A DNA stretch of 62,249 nt, taken from Gammaproteobacteria bacterium (GTDB lineage Bacteria > Pseudomonadota > Gammaproteobacteria > Granulosicoccales > Granulosicoccaceae). A program made the position numbers and the translations under genes. Of the stretch, positions 7,772-17,443 are shown piece after piece. The stretch spans positions 1 to 62,249 of the forward strand of contig PDPU01000038.1 in NCBI GenBank assembly GCA_002746645.1, read 5' to 3'. Within the stretch, counting starts at the first letter, position 1. Each line of letters starts with the position of its first letter. The notes beneath the pieces were generated by a model. The model had not been told where the DNA came from and ran no database searches. It saw only the letters and a list, made by a program, of their open reading frames with translations.

Positions 7772-8308
7772 ATGACGATTCCGCAGAAAAGACTGTTCCT
7801 TCAGGCGTCAATGGCAATGACGATGGTCGGTTTTTCCTTCTGTCTTGGAAGTATCGCCTCGTTTGTTGCATTGAATGTCATCGCGGGTGAGAATCCGACA
7901 ATCGAGTTTTCGTACTGGCAACGATCATTCATCGATCCGATCATGCGTTTTGTCACAATGCCGGGGTGCTGGCTGTTGCTGTTCGGAAATGTGGGCGTAT
8001 TCCTTGCGCTGAAGGGCAACAGAAGGTCGGTGAATGCGGTTTTGCTGATTCTGTCCATCCTGATTCTGTGCAACGGGCTCTGGATATTCTCGGTGGCTGA
8101 GAATGTCAGTAACCTTGCTGTTGAACAATTCCAGATGGCCGAGCCTTTGCCGGCCTATTCGGCGAAAAAAACTGTCGAGGATGCATTTGGTGGAATGAAC
8201 ATGGCCTTGTTGATTGTGTATCTGGTGACGTATGTAGTCACGTTTTCCGGGCATGTTGACCAGGCCCAGCGCTGCGACGATGCGACGAATCATGGTTCTC
8301 GCTGTTGA
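7772..8308 (+). CDS. Membrane protein of unknown function, about four transmembrane segments
   Basis: About 178 residues from the ATG at 7772, which has AGGGG 4-5 nt upstream. Hydrophobic segments are near residues 12-38 (MAMTMVGFSFCLGSIASFVA), 60-85 (PGCWLLLFGNVGVFLAL), 90-112 (AVLLILSILILCNGLWIF) and 150-168 (MALLIVYLVTYVVTF). The loops contain no catalytic motif I recognise. It is followed by a minus-strand ABC exporter and may belong to the same accessory block. The segment 8309-8458 stays open in the same frame after the stop, but that is not evidence for readthrough. Confidence 0.6.
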   Translation: MTIPQKRLFLQASMAMTMVGFSFCLGSIASFVALNVIAGENPTIEFSYWQRSFIDPIMRFVTMPGCWLLLFGNVGVFLALKGNRRSVNAVLLILSILILCNGLWIFSVAENVSNLAVEQFQMAEPLPAYSAKKTVEDAFGGMNMALLIVYLVTYVVTFSGHVDQAQRCDDATNHGSRC

Positions 8309-8482
8309 TCACATGGGCGTCGATCAGCTTCGTTGCCGTCGATGCAACTTCCTGGATTCAGGCATCAACTCATCGATGTTGCGGCAGGCCTGATCGAACT
8401 GCAGAAGCGATGGGAACCAGCCTTGGCCGATTGCCGCTGGCACTTTGTCAATCCTTGAACAGCTCGTGTCATCATGCTCGGT

Positions 8483-10309
8483 TCACGTGTGATCGTCATT
8501 GGTTTCCCGTGTCACGTTTCGATACAGCTCGCTGCTTTTCAGTAAATGATCATGCTCACCCTGGGCGACAATTCTCCCATGTTGCAGGAGAATCACTCTG
8601 TCGCACCGAGACAGGAGAGAAGGCGAGTGAGAAGCGACCACCACAGCGCTGGTTGAAGTTCTGAGCTTCACCATATTTTCGATGACATTGGCAGAATTGC
8701 TGAAGTCCAGTGCGCTCGTTGGCTCATCAAGTAAATATACGGAAGACCAGCGAGAATGCACTCTTGAAATGGAGACGCGCTGCGCTTCGCCGCCTGACAT
8801 GCCGGCGTCCGCCAGATTGCCTGAAGAACCATACCTCGAGAATGCATCAATGAAAGATGCTCTGTTCAATGATTCTCGAACAACAAGGCCGGTGTCTTCC
8901 TTGTCTTTCATGGAGGGTCGTCCAAGCAATACATTTTCTTCCAGAGTCGACGGAAATATGGCGACTTGCTGGTTCAGGTATGTCACTGTTTTTCTGTATT
9001 CGTCTTCGGTATATGCATCGGCATCAACACCGATCAGCTTGATGTTTCCCGATGTGGGTCTTTCCATTCGGGCCATCACGCGCAGCAGGCTGGTCTTCCC
9101 TCCGCCGGACTCTCCGGCCAGGCCTACGATACTTCCCATTGCTATCTTCATATTGATGCCATTCAATACTTCTGATCGACAACCCTCCCTGTTTGTCTTG
9201 ACCAGTGAAACGTTGTCCAAGCGTATGGCATCGCCGTTGTCAAGGCTATCGGTATCGGCAGGATATGGTGGCGCTCCAAGGTGCGTTTCGTGAGTGTCTT
9301 TCTCCGAAGTGGCCCCAAGGAACTCTTTCAGCCTCCGCACGGAAACCATGCTTTTGCTGAATACCTTTGCCGAGCTGCTTATGGTCTCGAGTGGTCTTGT
9401 GATCATTGACAGGTAAAACTGCATTGATACCAGGCCACCGATGCTGACGGCGACAATCGGCTCTGGCCGAAATATTCCGGGAAGGCAGATCAACCAGAGC
9501 AAAAGTCCGAGAAGGGCATTTGCTGTACCAGAACAAAACGCGAATGTTGTATGGCGATAATGCGCTTTGCTGGCCAGCCTGCTGGATTCCTTGCTCAGTC
9601 TCTCTATTTTGCCCCTTGCCCAGGATTGAGCCCTGAATGCCTTTATCGTTTCGAAACCCGACAGGCTTGAATCGACAAAGTTCAGCATTCCGTCAACCAG
9701 GGGTGATACGTTTGAAAATATGTCTTTGATTCCTTTTCCGTTCACGTAGAAAAGGAACACGAATACAGTCGAATAGAGCGCGAGAAAGACTCCAAGTGCG
9801 GTATGCAGGTATATTGCCACTGCACACATTGCAATTATCACGACAAGAGATGTCAGCATTTCCGTGATTGCAAATCCGAAAAAGTCCCACACCACGTCTA
9901 CATCCCGGGATATCAGGGATATGATCTTTCCCTTGCCCGCCTTGCTTTCGCGTAGTGAGTCTGCATGCCCTTCAAACACACGCTCCATGATCTTCTTGCG
10001 CAGTTCGTGGGAAATGTCCTCACTTCTCGATGCAACCATGTAGTCTGAAACACTGGAAAACAGCACTGACAGGATCAGGCTTCCGACATACAGGGACAGC
10101 AGGAGAAGAAGGGGTGTGTGTTGTCCTTCAGCGAATGCGCTGTCGGCAAGATGGTTTACGAGCTGGCCCAGGATGTATGGGGATATCGCCAGAGATGCAC
10201 CGGAAACAATGACCAGAATCCCACTTGTCAAATAAGCCGTCTTGTGCCCGTCGAGTATTTGCACGGAAAATACAGCGTCGGAAAAAATTTCGCTGGATGA
10301 TGGCTTCAT
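8483..10309 (-). CDS. ABC exporter half-transporter (membrane domain fused to ATPase)
   Basis: A 608-residue type IV (MsbA-like) exporter. The N-terminal half has six membrane segments, for example AYLTSGILVIVSGASLAIS, LLLLLSLYVGSLILSVLF and LTSLVVIIAMCAVAIYL. The C-terminal ATPase shows Walker A GESGGGKT, the signature MSGGEAQRV, Walker [13 protein letters not shown] and an H-loop ASHS. No peptidase or double-glycine-leader domain is present at the N-terminus. The chosen ATG at 10309 begins MKPSSSEIFSD; 91 further upstream codons are open but carry no membrane or domain signal. The gene is visibly more AT-rich than its neighbours, suggesting acquisition. The substrate is unknown; no obvious peptide or lipid gene adjoins it. 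Confidence 0.85.
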   Translation of the reverse strand: MKPSSSEIFSDAVFSVQILDGHKTAYLTSGILVIVSGASLAISPYILGQLVNHLADSAFAEGQHTPLLLLLSLYVGSLILSVLFSSVSDYMVASRSEDISHELRKKIMERVFEGHADSLRESKAGKGKIISLISRDVDVVWDFFGFAITEMLTSLVVIIAMCAVAIYLHTALGVFLALYSTVFVFLFYVNGKGIKDIFSNVSPLVDGMLNFVDSSLSGFETIKAFRAQSWARGKIERLSKESSRLASKAHYRHTTFAFCSGTANALLGLLLWLICLPGIFRPEPIVAVSIGGLVSMQFYLSMITRPLETISSSAKVFSKSMVSVRRLKEFLGATSEKDTHETHLGAPPYPADTDSLDNGDAIRLDNVSLVKTNREGCRSEVLNGINMKIAMGSIVGLAGESGGGKTSLLRVMARMERPTSGNIKLIGVDADAYTEDEYRKTVTYLNQQVAIFPSTLEENVLLGRPSMKDKEDTGLVVRESLNRASFIDAFSRYGSSGNLADAGMSGGEAQRVSISRVHSRWSSVYLLDEPTSALDFSNSANVIENMVKLRTSTSAVVVASHSPSLLSRCDRVILLQHGRIVAQGEHDHLLKSSELYRNVTRETNDDHT

Positions 10310-10879
10310 GTATTGAACAACCCATGAGCATATGTCGTCGTTGATTTTATCAGACTCTCGCCAGAGGGAGGTGATTGCAATATGGTATATGGTTCGAGGG
10401 TGTGCTGCAGGTATTTGCCGGGGCGGCTTGTTGTGCTTTGTTGTGTTGTTATGAAAATTATTCAATGCCTTGTGTGATTCTGCTTCGGGCGCCATGCGTT
10501 GCAAGCCGAGCGCCATGCCATGATCATTCACACATCGTTCAACCAGGGGCACTACTGGCCTGAAGTGGATTATCTCGCGCACGGAGTTGAGTCGTCAGCG
10601 AATGGAACTGACGACAAACGCGGTGGCAAGGGCACGGTCGGCAAACGCAACAAGGGGAGTCAGGCTCAGTGCTCGGAAAAGAACGTAAACGGGGGGCAGT
10701 CGTCGAAGGCCTCCAAAAGCGCTCGTTCAGGCTTCCGTATCGTCGGACAATGCCCGGAATTGCAGTCCCCCGTCACTGCCCGATACACTATCGGCATCAT
10801 GACTCACCGAGCCGGTTCCCCGTCATCCGGCGGTTCGATACTGAATCAGGTGGTTGTGCCACCCTGAGGAGACCCACCC
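10310..10879. promoter_or_regulatory. Divergent intergenic region between ABC exporter and liu operon
   Basis: This 570-bp stretch has no gene I can support; the open frames across it are shadows. It must hold promoters in both directions. For the liu operon a candidate is TTGCAG at 10760-10765 and TACACT at 10784-10789, spaced 18 bp, about 90 bp before liuA. The palindromic box expected for a LiuR-type regulator was not found. The half nearer the exporter is AT-rich. Confidence 0.35.
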
Positions 10880-12043
10880 ATGTTCAAGGCATCCATGAAG
10901 TTCGATCTCGGAGACGACGTCAATGCGCTCCGGGAGGCAGTGCATCGCTGGGCCCAGGAACGCGTGAAGCCGCTGGCGGCAGAGATCGATGCCAACGACG
11001 ACTTCCCGGCACCCTTGTGGGAGGAAATGGGCGAACTCGGTCTGCTCGGCATCACCGTGTCCGAGGAGTATGGTGGCTCGGACATGGGTTACCTCGCTCA
11101 CGTGGTGGCGGTGGAGGAGATCGCGCGCGCCAGTGCCTCGGTATCGCTGTCCTACGGCGCGCACTCGAACCTCTGCGTCAACCAGATCAATCTCAACGGC
11201 AGTGCCGAGCAGAAGGCGAAATACCTGCCGGATCTCGTCTCGGGGAAAGCCGTTGGTGCGCTGGCGATGTCCGAACCCGGCGCAGGTTCCGATGTGGTCG
11301 GCATGAAGCTCCGCGCGGAAAAGGTCAGCGACGGTTATCGCCTGACGGGCAACAAGTACTGGATTACCAACGGCGGCGAGGCCAACACCCTGGTGGTGTA
11401 CGCGAAGACGGATCCCGATGCAGGGGCCAGGGGCATGACGGCCTTTCTGATCGAGAAATCCATGCCGGGCTTTTCGCAGTCGAACCATTTCGACAAGCTC
11501 GGCATGCGTGGCTCGAACACGGTCGAACTCGTCTTCGATGGTGTGAACGTGCCGTTCGAGAACGTGCTTGGCGAGGAAGGAAGGGGCGTGCGCGTGCTGA
11601 TGTCGGGGCTCGATTACGAGCGCGTGGTGCTGTCGGGCATCGGCACCGGCATCATGGCCGCCTGCCTCGACGAAATCATGCCCTACCTTGTCGAGCGCAG
11701 GCAGTTCGGGCAGTCGATCGGCAACTTCCAGCTCATGCAGGGAAAGATCGCCGACATGTACACGAAGCTCAATTCGGCGCGGGCCTATGTCTATGAAGTC
11801 GCCAGAGCCTGTGACCGCGGCGAGGTGACGCGTCAGGATGCGGCGGCCTGCGTGCTCTATGCCTCGGAGGAAGCCATGGTGGTGGCACATCAGGCCGTGC
11901 AGGCAATGGGCGGTGCGGGCTTCATGAACGATGCGGCGGTCAGCCGGCTCTTCCGCGATGCGAAGCTCATGGAGATCGGTGCCGGTACGTCCGAAATCCG
12001 ACGCATGCTGATCGGTCGCGAACTGATGGCGGCGATGGGCTGA
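10880..12043 (+). CDS. liuA: Isovaleryl-CoA dehydrogenase
   Basis: A 387-residue acyl-CoA dehydrogenase that oxidises isovaleryl-CoA to 3-methylcrotonyl-CoA with FAD, passing electrons to ETF. Family marks are [20 protein letters not shown] (FAD/substrate loop), [36 protein letters not shown], the catalytic-base motif LDYERVV with Glu247 as in isovaleryl-CoA dehydrogenases, and the C-terminal [12 protein letters not shown] and [22 protein letters not shown] lies 8 nt before the ATG. It is the first gene of the leucine/isovalerate operon and its TGA overlaps the next ATG by one base (TGATG). Confidence 0.95.
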   Translation: MFKASMKFDLGDDVNALREAVHRWAQERVKPLAAEIDANDDFPAPLWEEMGELGLLGITVSEEYGGSDMGYLAHVVAVEEIARASASVSLSYGAHSNLCVNQINLNGSAEQKAKYLPDLVSGKAVGALAMSEPGAGSDVVGMKLRAEKVSDGYRLTGNKYWITNGGEANTLVVYAKTDPDAGARGMTAFLIEKSMPGFSQSNHFDKLGMRGSNTVELVFDGVNVPFENVLGEEGRGVRVLMSGLDYERVVLSGIGTGIMAACLDEIMPYLVERRQFGQSIGNFQLMQGKIADMYTKLNSARAYVYEVARACDRGEVTRQDAAACVLYASEEAMVVAHQAVQAMGGAGFMNDAAVSRLFRDAKLMEIGAGTSEIRRMLIGRELMAAMG

Positions 12044-13650
12044 TGGCCGTACTCACGTCGTCGATCTCTCCCGGGTCCGAGGCCTTTGCCCGCAATACCG
12101 CGGCGCATCTCGATGCGATGGCCGTCATTGAAGCGGCGGTGCAGGTGTCGCTCGATGGCGGTGGCGAGCACGCTCGCGAGCGCCATGTCGGCCGCGGAAA
12201 GATCCTGCCGCGCGAGCGCGTCTCGCGACTTCTCGACCCCGGCAGCCCCTTTCTCGAAATCGGCATGTTCGCCGCCTACGGGCTCTACGACGGGGCGAGC
12301 CCCTCGGCCGGTCTGATTGCCGGTGTCGGTCGTGTCGAAGGGCGCGAGTGCATGATCGTGTGCAACGACGCGACCGTGAAGGGTGGCACCTATTTCCCGA
12401 TGACGGTCAAGAAGCACCTGCGGGCGCAGGAAATCGCGGCAGCGAATCACCTGCCGTGCCTCTATCTCGTGGATTCGGGTGGTGCCAACCTGCCCAATCA
12501 GGATGAAGTCTTCCCCGACCGCGACCATTTCGGTCGCATCTTCTTCAATCAGGCCAGCATGTCCGCCAGGGGCATTCCGCAGGTCGCGGTGGTCATGGGT
12601 TCGTGTACGGCCGGCGGCGCCTATGTGCCCGCGATGTCGGACGTCACGATCATCGTCCGCGAGCAGGGCACGATCTTTCTTGCCGGCCCGCCGCTCGTGA
12701 AGGCGGCCACGGGAGAAGTGGTCAGTGCCGAGGATCTCGGCGGTGGCGACGTGCATACGCGTCTTTCCGGCGTGGCCGACTACCTCGCCAACGACGATGC
12801 ACATGCGCTCGCGCTCGCACGCCGGGCGGTGGCGAACCTCAATCGGGTGAAGCCCACGCAACTCGACCTGCAGCCCCCCGAGCCGCCTGCCCTCGATCCT
12901 GCGGAAATCCTCGGTGTGGTGCCGGCAGACCTCAAGACGCCCTACGACATCCGTGAAGTGATTGCCCGTATCGTCGACGGTTCCCGCTTCGACGAATTCA
13001 AGGCGCGCTTCGGCACGACGCTCGTCTGCGGGTTCTCGCACATCATGGGCATGCCGGTGGGCATCATCGGCAACAACGGGGTCATCTTCTCGGAGAGCGC
13101 CCTGAAGGGTGCGCACTTCGTCGAACTCTGTTCGCAACGGAACATCCCGCTGGTGTTCCTGCAGAACATCACGGGCTTCATGGTGGGGCGCAGCTACGAG
13201 AACGGCGGCATTGCCAAGGACGGAGCCAAGCTGGTCACGGCAGTGGCGACAACCTCGGTGCCGAAGTTCACCGTGCTGGTGGGAGGCTCTTTCGGTGCGG
13301 GCAACTACGGCATGTGCGGGCGAGCCTACAGCCCGCGCTTCCTGTGGACCTGGCCGAACAGTCGCATCTCGGTGATGGGTGGCGAACAGGCCGCAGGCGT
13401 GCTTGCCACCGTGCGACGCGACGCCATCGAACGCAAGGGAGGCGAGTGGTCCGCCGAGGAAGAAGCGGCCTTCAGGCAGCCCACCATCGACATGTTCGAG
13501 GCCCAGTCGCACCCGCTCTATGCCTCGGCGCGACTCTGGGACGATGGCATCATCGACCCGCGCAAGACCCGCGACGTGCTGGCACTGTCGCTCTCGGCGG
13601 CACTGAATGCGCCGATCGAGGCAACGCGCTTCGGCGTGTTTCGCATGTAG
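12043..13650 (+). CDS. liuB: Methylcrotonoyl-CoA carboxylase, carboxyltransferase (beta) subunit
   Basis: A 535-residue carboxyltransferase that moves CO2 from carboxybiotin to 3-methylcrotonyl-CoA, giving 3-methylglutaconyl-CoA. Both crotonase-fold halves are present: the N-terminal half with [60 protein letters not shown] and [17 protein letters not shown], and the C-terminal half with [34 protein letters not shown] and [14 protein letters not shown]. Length is normal for the family. One-base overlap with liuA and 72 bp before liuD. It partners with the biotin-carrying alpha subunit encoded by liuD. Confidence 0.95.
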   Translation: MAVLTSSISPGSEAFARNTAAHLDAMAVIEAAVQVSLDGGGEHARERHVGRGKILPRERVSRLLDPGSPFLEIGMFAAYGLYDGASPSAGLIAGVGRVEGRECMIVCNDATVKGGTYFPMTVKKHLRAQEIAAANHLPCLYLVDSGGANLPNQDEVFPDRDHFGRIFFNQASMSARGIPQVAVVMGSCTAGGAYVPAMSDVTIIVREQGTIFLAGPPLVKAATGEVVSAEDLGGGDVHTRLSGVADYLANDDAHALALARRAVANLNRVKPTQLDLQPPEPPALDPAEILGVVPADLKTPYDIREVIARIVDGSRFDEFKARFGTTLVCGFSHIMGMPVGIIGNNGVIFSESALKGAHFVELCSQRNIPLVFLQNITGFMVGRSYENGGIAKDGAKLVTAVATTSVPKFTVLVGGSFGAGNYGMCGRAYSPRFLWTWPNSRISVMGGEQAAGVLATVRRDAIERKGGEWSAEEEAAFRQPTIDMFEAQSHPLYASARLWDDGIIDPRKTRDVLALSLSAALNAPIEATRFGVFRM

Positions 13651-13722
13651 GTGCCCTTTGCATGGATGTCTTTCGAAACCAATGAATACGGCGCAGTTCA
13701 GCCGGCGTAGAGGAGCGATCCG

Positions 13723-15744
13723 ATGTTCAAGAAGATCCTGATCGCCAACCGCGGTGAGATCGCCTGCCGGGTCATGGCAACGGCGAGGAAACTCGGCGTG
13801 CAGACGGTTGCCGTCTACTCCGATGCCGACGCCGGGGCCAGGCATGTCGCCATGGCCGATGAGGCCGTGCGCGTCGGGCCGCCGGCCGTGGCCGAGAGCT
13901 ACCTGCGGGGCGATGCGATCCTTCAGGCCTGTCGGGACACCGGTGCCGAGGCGATCCATCCGGGCTATGGCTTCCTGAGCGAAAACCCCGACTTCGTGGA
14001 AGCGGTCGAGGCCGCGGGCCTCACCTTCATCGGGCCACCCGCCAGCGCGATCCGCGCCATGGGGCTCAAGGATGCAGCCAAGGCGTTGATGGCCGAAGCG
14101 GGTGTGCCGGTCGTGCCGGGCTATCACGGCGAGAGCCAGGATGCAGAACGGCTGGCGGCCGAGGCCGACAGGATCGGCTATCCGGTGCTGATCAAGGCGC
14201 GTGCGGGCGGTGGCGGCAAGGGCATGCGTCTGGTCGAGAAACCGGGTGATTTCCGCGAAGCGCTCGAAGGTGCCCAGCGCGAAGGGCAGGCCAGTTTCGG
14301 CGATCCGGTCTGCCTCATCGAAAAGTACATCACCCAGCCACGCCATATCGAAATCCAGTTGTTCGGTGACAGTCACGGCAATGTGATCCACCTCTTCGAA
14401 CGCGACTGTTCGTTGCAGCGCCGCCACCAGAAGGTGATCGAGGAAGCGCCCGCGCCCGGCATGCCCGAGGCGGTTCGCGCGGCCATGGGGCAGGCGGCGG
14501 TGGATGCTGGCAGGGCAATCGGTTATCAGGGTGCGGGAACGGTGGAGTTCATCGTCGACGGTTCCGGGCCGCTCCGCGAGGACGGTTTCTGGTTCATGGA
14601 GATGAACACGCGTCTGCAGGTGGAGCATCCCGTGTCGGAAGCGATCACCGGACTCGATTTCGTCGAACTGCAGCTGCGTGTGGCGGCGGGTGAAGCCTTG
14701 CCGGTAACACAGGAAGCGCTTTCGATCGACGGCTGGGCCTTCGAAGCGAGGGTCTATGCCGAAGACGTATCCCAGGGTTTCCTGCCCGCGACGGGCAGGC
14801 TCGATCATCTCGCCTTCCCCGATGGCGGGGAGTTCGAGCGAGGGCAGGTTCGCATCGACAGCGGCGTGCGGCCGGGTGACGAGATCAGTCCCTGGTACGA
14901 CCCGATGATCGCCAAGCTCATCGTGCACGGGCCTACGCGTTTGACGGCCCTGCGGATGCTGTCTTCGGCGCTGGCGGAGTGCCGGGTAACCGGTTCCGTC
15001 ACGAACCTCGAGTTTCTCGGTGCGCTCTCGCGTCACGATGGGTTCACGCGGGGCGAGGTCGATACCGGGCTGATCGCGCGCGATCTCGATGCACTGACCG
15101 CGCACGACGTGTCGCCCATGCCCGTGCTGGCTCTGGCCGGCATCGCGGGCCTGGGCCTCCTGCAGGAGCCCGCGAGTGACGACCCCTGGGATCAACTGGC
15201 CGGCTGGCGCCACTGGACCGATGCCAGCCACTACGTCACGCTTCGGGACGGAGACGAACACGCAGAGCTCTGTATCGCCTCGCTTGTCGATGGCCAGTAT
15301 GCGGCAACATCCGCAGGAGACGGACAATCCATCACGCTCGGCGTCATGCCGGTACGGGGAACGCGTTATCGCGTAACGATGGCAGGGCGTGTCTTCGACG
15401 CGGATATCGTCGTCGGCAAGGCGGGGTCGGTCCGCCTGGTGTCGGTCTTTGTCGACGGTCATGGTCATCACTACGAACTGCCGGATGTGCTGACGGATGA
15501 CGAGAACGATCATGCCGGTGGGGATGCCGTGATCGCTCCCATGCCGGGTTCGGTCACGGTCGTCCTGGCCGGGGCCGGTGATCGGGTGGCGAAGGACGAT
15601 GCGCTGCTCGTGCTCGAAGCGATGAAGATGGAGCACACCCTGACTGCGCCCCGTGACGGGGTGGTGGCCGAAGTGCTGGTCGCCATGGGCGATCAGGTGA
15701 CCGATGGCACGCTGCTGCTGACGCTGGAGGCCGAGGATGCCTGA
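13723..15744 (+). CDS. liuD: Methylcrotonoyl-CoA carboxylase, biotin carboxylase/biotin carrier (alpha) subunit
   Basis: A 673-residue protein with biotin carboxylase (KKILIANRGEIACRVMATAR; HPGYGFLSENPDF; ATP-grasp glycine loop KARAGGGGKGMRLV; FMEMNTRLQVEHPVSEAITG), a middle BT domain, and a C-terminal biotinyl domain with LEAMKMEHT, biotinylated on Lys635. It carboxylates its own biotin with ATP and bicarbonate for LiuB to use. AGAGGAG precedes the ATG at 13723. The 3' end overlaps the HMG-CoA lyase gene by 8 bp. The length and motif set point to the MCC rather than the propionyl-CoA or acetyl-CoA enzyme, and the operon confirms it. Confidence 0.95.
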   Translation: MFKKILIANRGEIACRVMATARKLGVQTVAVYSDADAGARHVAMADEAVRVGPPAVAESYLRGDAILQACRDTGAEAIHPGYGFLSENPDFVEAVEAAGLTFIGPPASAIRAMGLKDAAKALMAEAGVPVVPGYHGESQDAERLAAEADRIGYPVLIKARAGGGGKGMRLVEKPGDFREALEGAQREGQASFGDPVCLIEKYITQPRHIEIQLFGDSHGNVIHLFERDCSLQRRHQKVIEEAPAPGMPEAVRAAMGQAAVDAGRAIGYQGAGTVEFIVDGSGPLREDGFWFMEMNTRLQVEHPVSEAITGLDFVELQLRVAAGEALPVTQEALSIDGWAFEARVYAEDVSQGFLPATGRLDHLAFPDGGEFERGQVRIDSGVRPGDEISPWYDPMIAKLIVHGPTRLTALRMLSSALAECRVTGSVTNLEFLGALSRHDGFTRGEVDTGLIARDLDALTAHDVSPMPVLALAGIAGLGLLQEPASDDPWDQLAGWRHWTDASHYVTLRDGDEHAELCIASLVDGQYAATSAGDGQSITLGVMPVRGTRYRVTMAGRVFDADIVVGKAGSVRLVSVFVDGHGHHYELPDVLTDDENDHAGGDAVIAPMPGSVTVVLAGAGDRVAKDDALLVLEAMKMEHTLTAPRDGVVAEVLVAMGDQVTDGTLLLTLEAEDA

Positions 15745-16597
15745 GCATGTCACGCTGTTCGAGATGGCACCTCGCGATGGTCTGCAGAATGAAGCCGCAC
15801 CCATAGCGACCGCAGACAAGATCGAACTGGTCGATCGGTTGTCGACGTGTGGATTCGCGAAAATCGAAGTCACCAGTTTCGTGTCGCCCCGCTGGGTGCC
15901 GCAACTGGCCGACGCCGCCGAGGTCATGGCCGGGATTCAACGTGTTCCCGGTGTGTCCTACGCCGTGCTGACGCCCAACATGCGTGGTTTCGAGGGCGCC
16001 CTTGCCGCCCACGCGGACGAGGTTGCCATCTTTGCTTCGGCCTCCGAGGGGTTCAGCCGCAGGAACATCAACTGCTCCATCGACGAGAGCCTCGAACGCT
16101 TCAGGCCTGTGGCCGAAGCGGCGCGTGAGGCCGGCATTCCCGTGCGTGGCTACGTCTCCTGCGTCACGGACTGCCCCTGTGATGGTCCGGTTGCGCCTGC
16201 CCAGGTGGTGCGGGTCGCGGAAGCGCTGCTCGCTCTGGGTTGCTACGAGATCAGCCTCGGCGACACGATCGGTGCTGCCACGCCGGAAACCATCGCGGCG
16301 ATGCTCACTGCCGTCCGGGAGAAGGTGCCTGCAACGCGTCTGGCCGGCCACTATCACGACACGCAGCACCGCGCGCTCGAGAACATTCAGGTCAGCCTCG
16401 AGCATGGTCTGCGCACCTTCGACAGCTCGGTCGGCGGTCTCGGCGGTTGCCCCTATGCGCCCGGCGCCAGGGGCAACGTGGCGACGGAAGCCGTTGTCGA
16501 ACTGCTGCACGACGAGGGTTTCGACACCGGGATCGATCCGCAACGGCTGTCCGAGGTATCGGTGTATGCCAGAGGGCTGAGGTCAACGCAGAGCTGA
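15737..16597 (+). CDS. liuE: Hydroxymethylglutaryl-CoA lyase
   Basis: A 286-residue TIM-barrel lyase of the DRE-TIM family that cleaves HMG-CoA to acetyl-CoA and acetoacetate, the last step of leucine breakdown. The start has EMAPRDGLQNE, followed by EVTSFVSPRWVPQLADA, GYVSCVTDCPCDGPV, EISLGDTIGAATP, metal-binding GHYHDT and the C-terminal SSVGGLGGCPYAPGARGNVA with the conserved cysteine loop. The start overlaps liuD by 8 bp (GGAGG 8-9 nt upstream). Its stop codon lies inside a three-copy 17-bp tandem repeat. Confidence 0.94.
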   Translation: MPEHVTLFEMAPRDGLQNEAAPIATADKIELVDRLSTCGFAKIEVTSFVSPRWVPQLADAAEVMAGIQRVPGVSYAVLTPNMRGFEGALAAHADEVAIFASASEGFSRRNINCSIDESLERFRPVAEAAREAGIPVRGYVSCVTDCPCDGPVAPAQVVRVAEALLALGCYEISLGDTIGAATPETIAAMLTAVREKVPATRLAGHYHDTQHRALENIQVSLEHGLRTFDSSVGGLGGCPYAPGARGNVATEAVVELLHDEGFDTGIDPQRLSEVSVYARGLRSTQS

Positions 16598-16626
16598 AGT
16601 CAACGCAAAGCTGAAGTCAACGCAAT
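16576..16626 (+). repeat. Three tandem 17-bp repeats across the liuE stop codon and into liuC
   Basis: Units at 16576-16592, 16593-16609 and 16610-16626, each close to gctgaagtcaacgcaaa with one or two changes. Each unit contains a TGA. The second unit holds the liuE stop (16595-16597); the third runs into the liuC ATG (16625). Confidence 0.9.
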
Positions 16627-17410
16627 GAACTTTGAAACGCTGGATATCGATACGGATAGCAGAGGAGTTGTCCATGTAGCCCTGAACCGCCCCGACAAGC
16701 GCAATGCACTGTCGGCAGAGATGATCGCGGAGCTGACGCTGATGGCGCGAACCCTCGGTGCATCCGAGGATACCCGCGCCGTGGTGCTCTCCGGTCGAGG
16801 GGGCGTCTTCTGCGCGGGCGGTGATCTTGCCTGGATGCAGGCGCAGATCGAGGCCGATCGCGACACCCGCATGGCCGAGGCGCGCAAGCTCGCCGAGATG
16901 CTGCAGGCGCTCAACGAAATGCCCTCGCCCCTGATCGGCCGCGTTCACGGCGGCGCTTTCGGTGGGGGTGTCGGCATGGCCTGTGTCTGCGATGTGGTCG
17001 TGGCGGATGCTGACACGACATTCGGCCTGACCGAAACACGGCTCGGTCTGATCCCGGCCACCATCGGTCCCTATGTGGTGGCAAGAATGGGAGAAGGGCA
17101 GGCCAGACGTGTCTTCATGTCGGCGCGCGCGTTTTCGGCGCAGGAGGCCGAATGTCTCGGCATCGTGAGCCGCGTGGTGCAGGCCGATGAGCTTGATGCC
17201 GCTGTCGACGCGGAGGTGGCGCCTTATCTCAAGGTGGCGCCGGGAGCGGTTGCGGCGGCAAAGGCGCTGGCGCGCAGCCTCGGGCCGCGCATCGATGACG
17301 ACGTGATCGATGACACCATCAGACGGCTTGCCGATACCTGGGAGGGCGAGGAAGCGGCGCATGGCATCGAGTGCTTCCTGAACAGGGCCACGGCCCGCTG
17401 GGCGCAGTAG
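16625..17410 (+). CDS. liuC: Methylglutaconyl-CoA hydratase
   Basis: A 261-residue enoyl-CoA hydratase/isomerase (crotonase) protein. It starts HVALNRPDKRNALSAEMI, has the oxyanion-hole segments VVLSGRGGVFCAGGDLAWMQ and GGAFGGGVGMACVCDVVVAD, then TTFGLTETRLGLIPATIGPY, and a C-terminal helix bundle EEAAHGIECFLNRATARW. In the liu context it hydrates 3-methylglutaconyl-CoA to HMG-CoA. It begins 27 bp after liuE. The C-terminus converges on the polyamine-type permease gene with only 33 bp between them and no clear terminator hairpin. Confidence 0.92.
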   Translation: MNFETLDIDTDSRGVVHVALNRPDKRNALSAEMIAELTLMARTLGASEDTRAVVLSGRGGVFCAGGDLAWMQAQIEADRDTRMAEARKLAEMLQALNEMPSPLIGRVHGGAFGGGVGMACVCDVVVADADTTFGLTETRLGLIPATIGPYVVARMGEGQARRVFMSARAFSAQEAECLGIVSRVVQADELDAAVDAEVAPYLKVAPGAVAAAKALARSLGPRIDDDVIDDTIRRLADTWEGEEAAHGIECFLNRATARWAQ

Positions 17411-17443
17411 CGAACACGTTGGCCTCATTGGCCTCGTTTCGCC

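Noticed and set aside
8342..8458. A 38-residue ORF (MQLPGFRHQLIDVAAGLIEL) after the small membrane protein
   Set aside because: No ribosome site and no recognisable family; it continues the preceding frame past its stop only by chance as far as I can tell.
8483..10309. Bacteriocin or peptide exporter interpretation
   Set aside because: There is no C39 peptidase domain and no double-glycine leader peptide gene nearby.
10310..10582. An N-terminal extension of the ABC exporter (His/Asn-rich, 91 codons)
   Set aside because: No domain, peptidase or leader-processing motif, and the first membrane region begins soon after the ATG at 10309.
11890..15927. A 1345-residue minus-strand open frame opposite liuA-liuD
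   Set aside because: It is the antisense shadow of high-GC genes with excellent homology on the plus strand; its translation is His/Arg/Asp-rich with no domain or signal.
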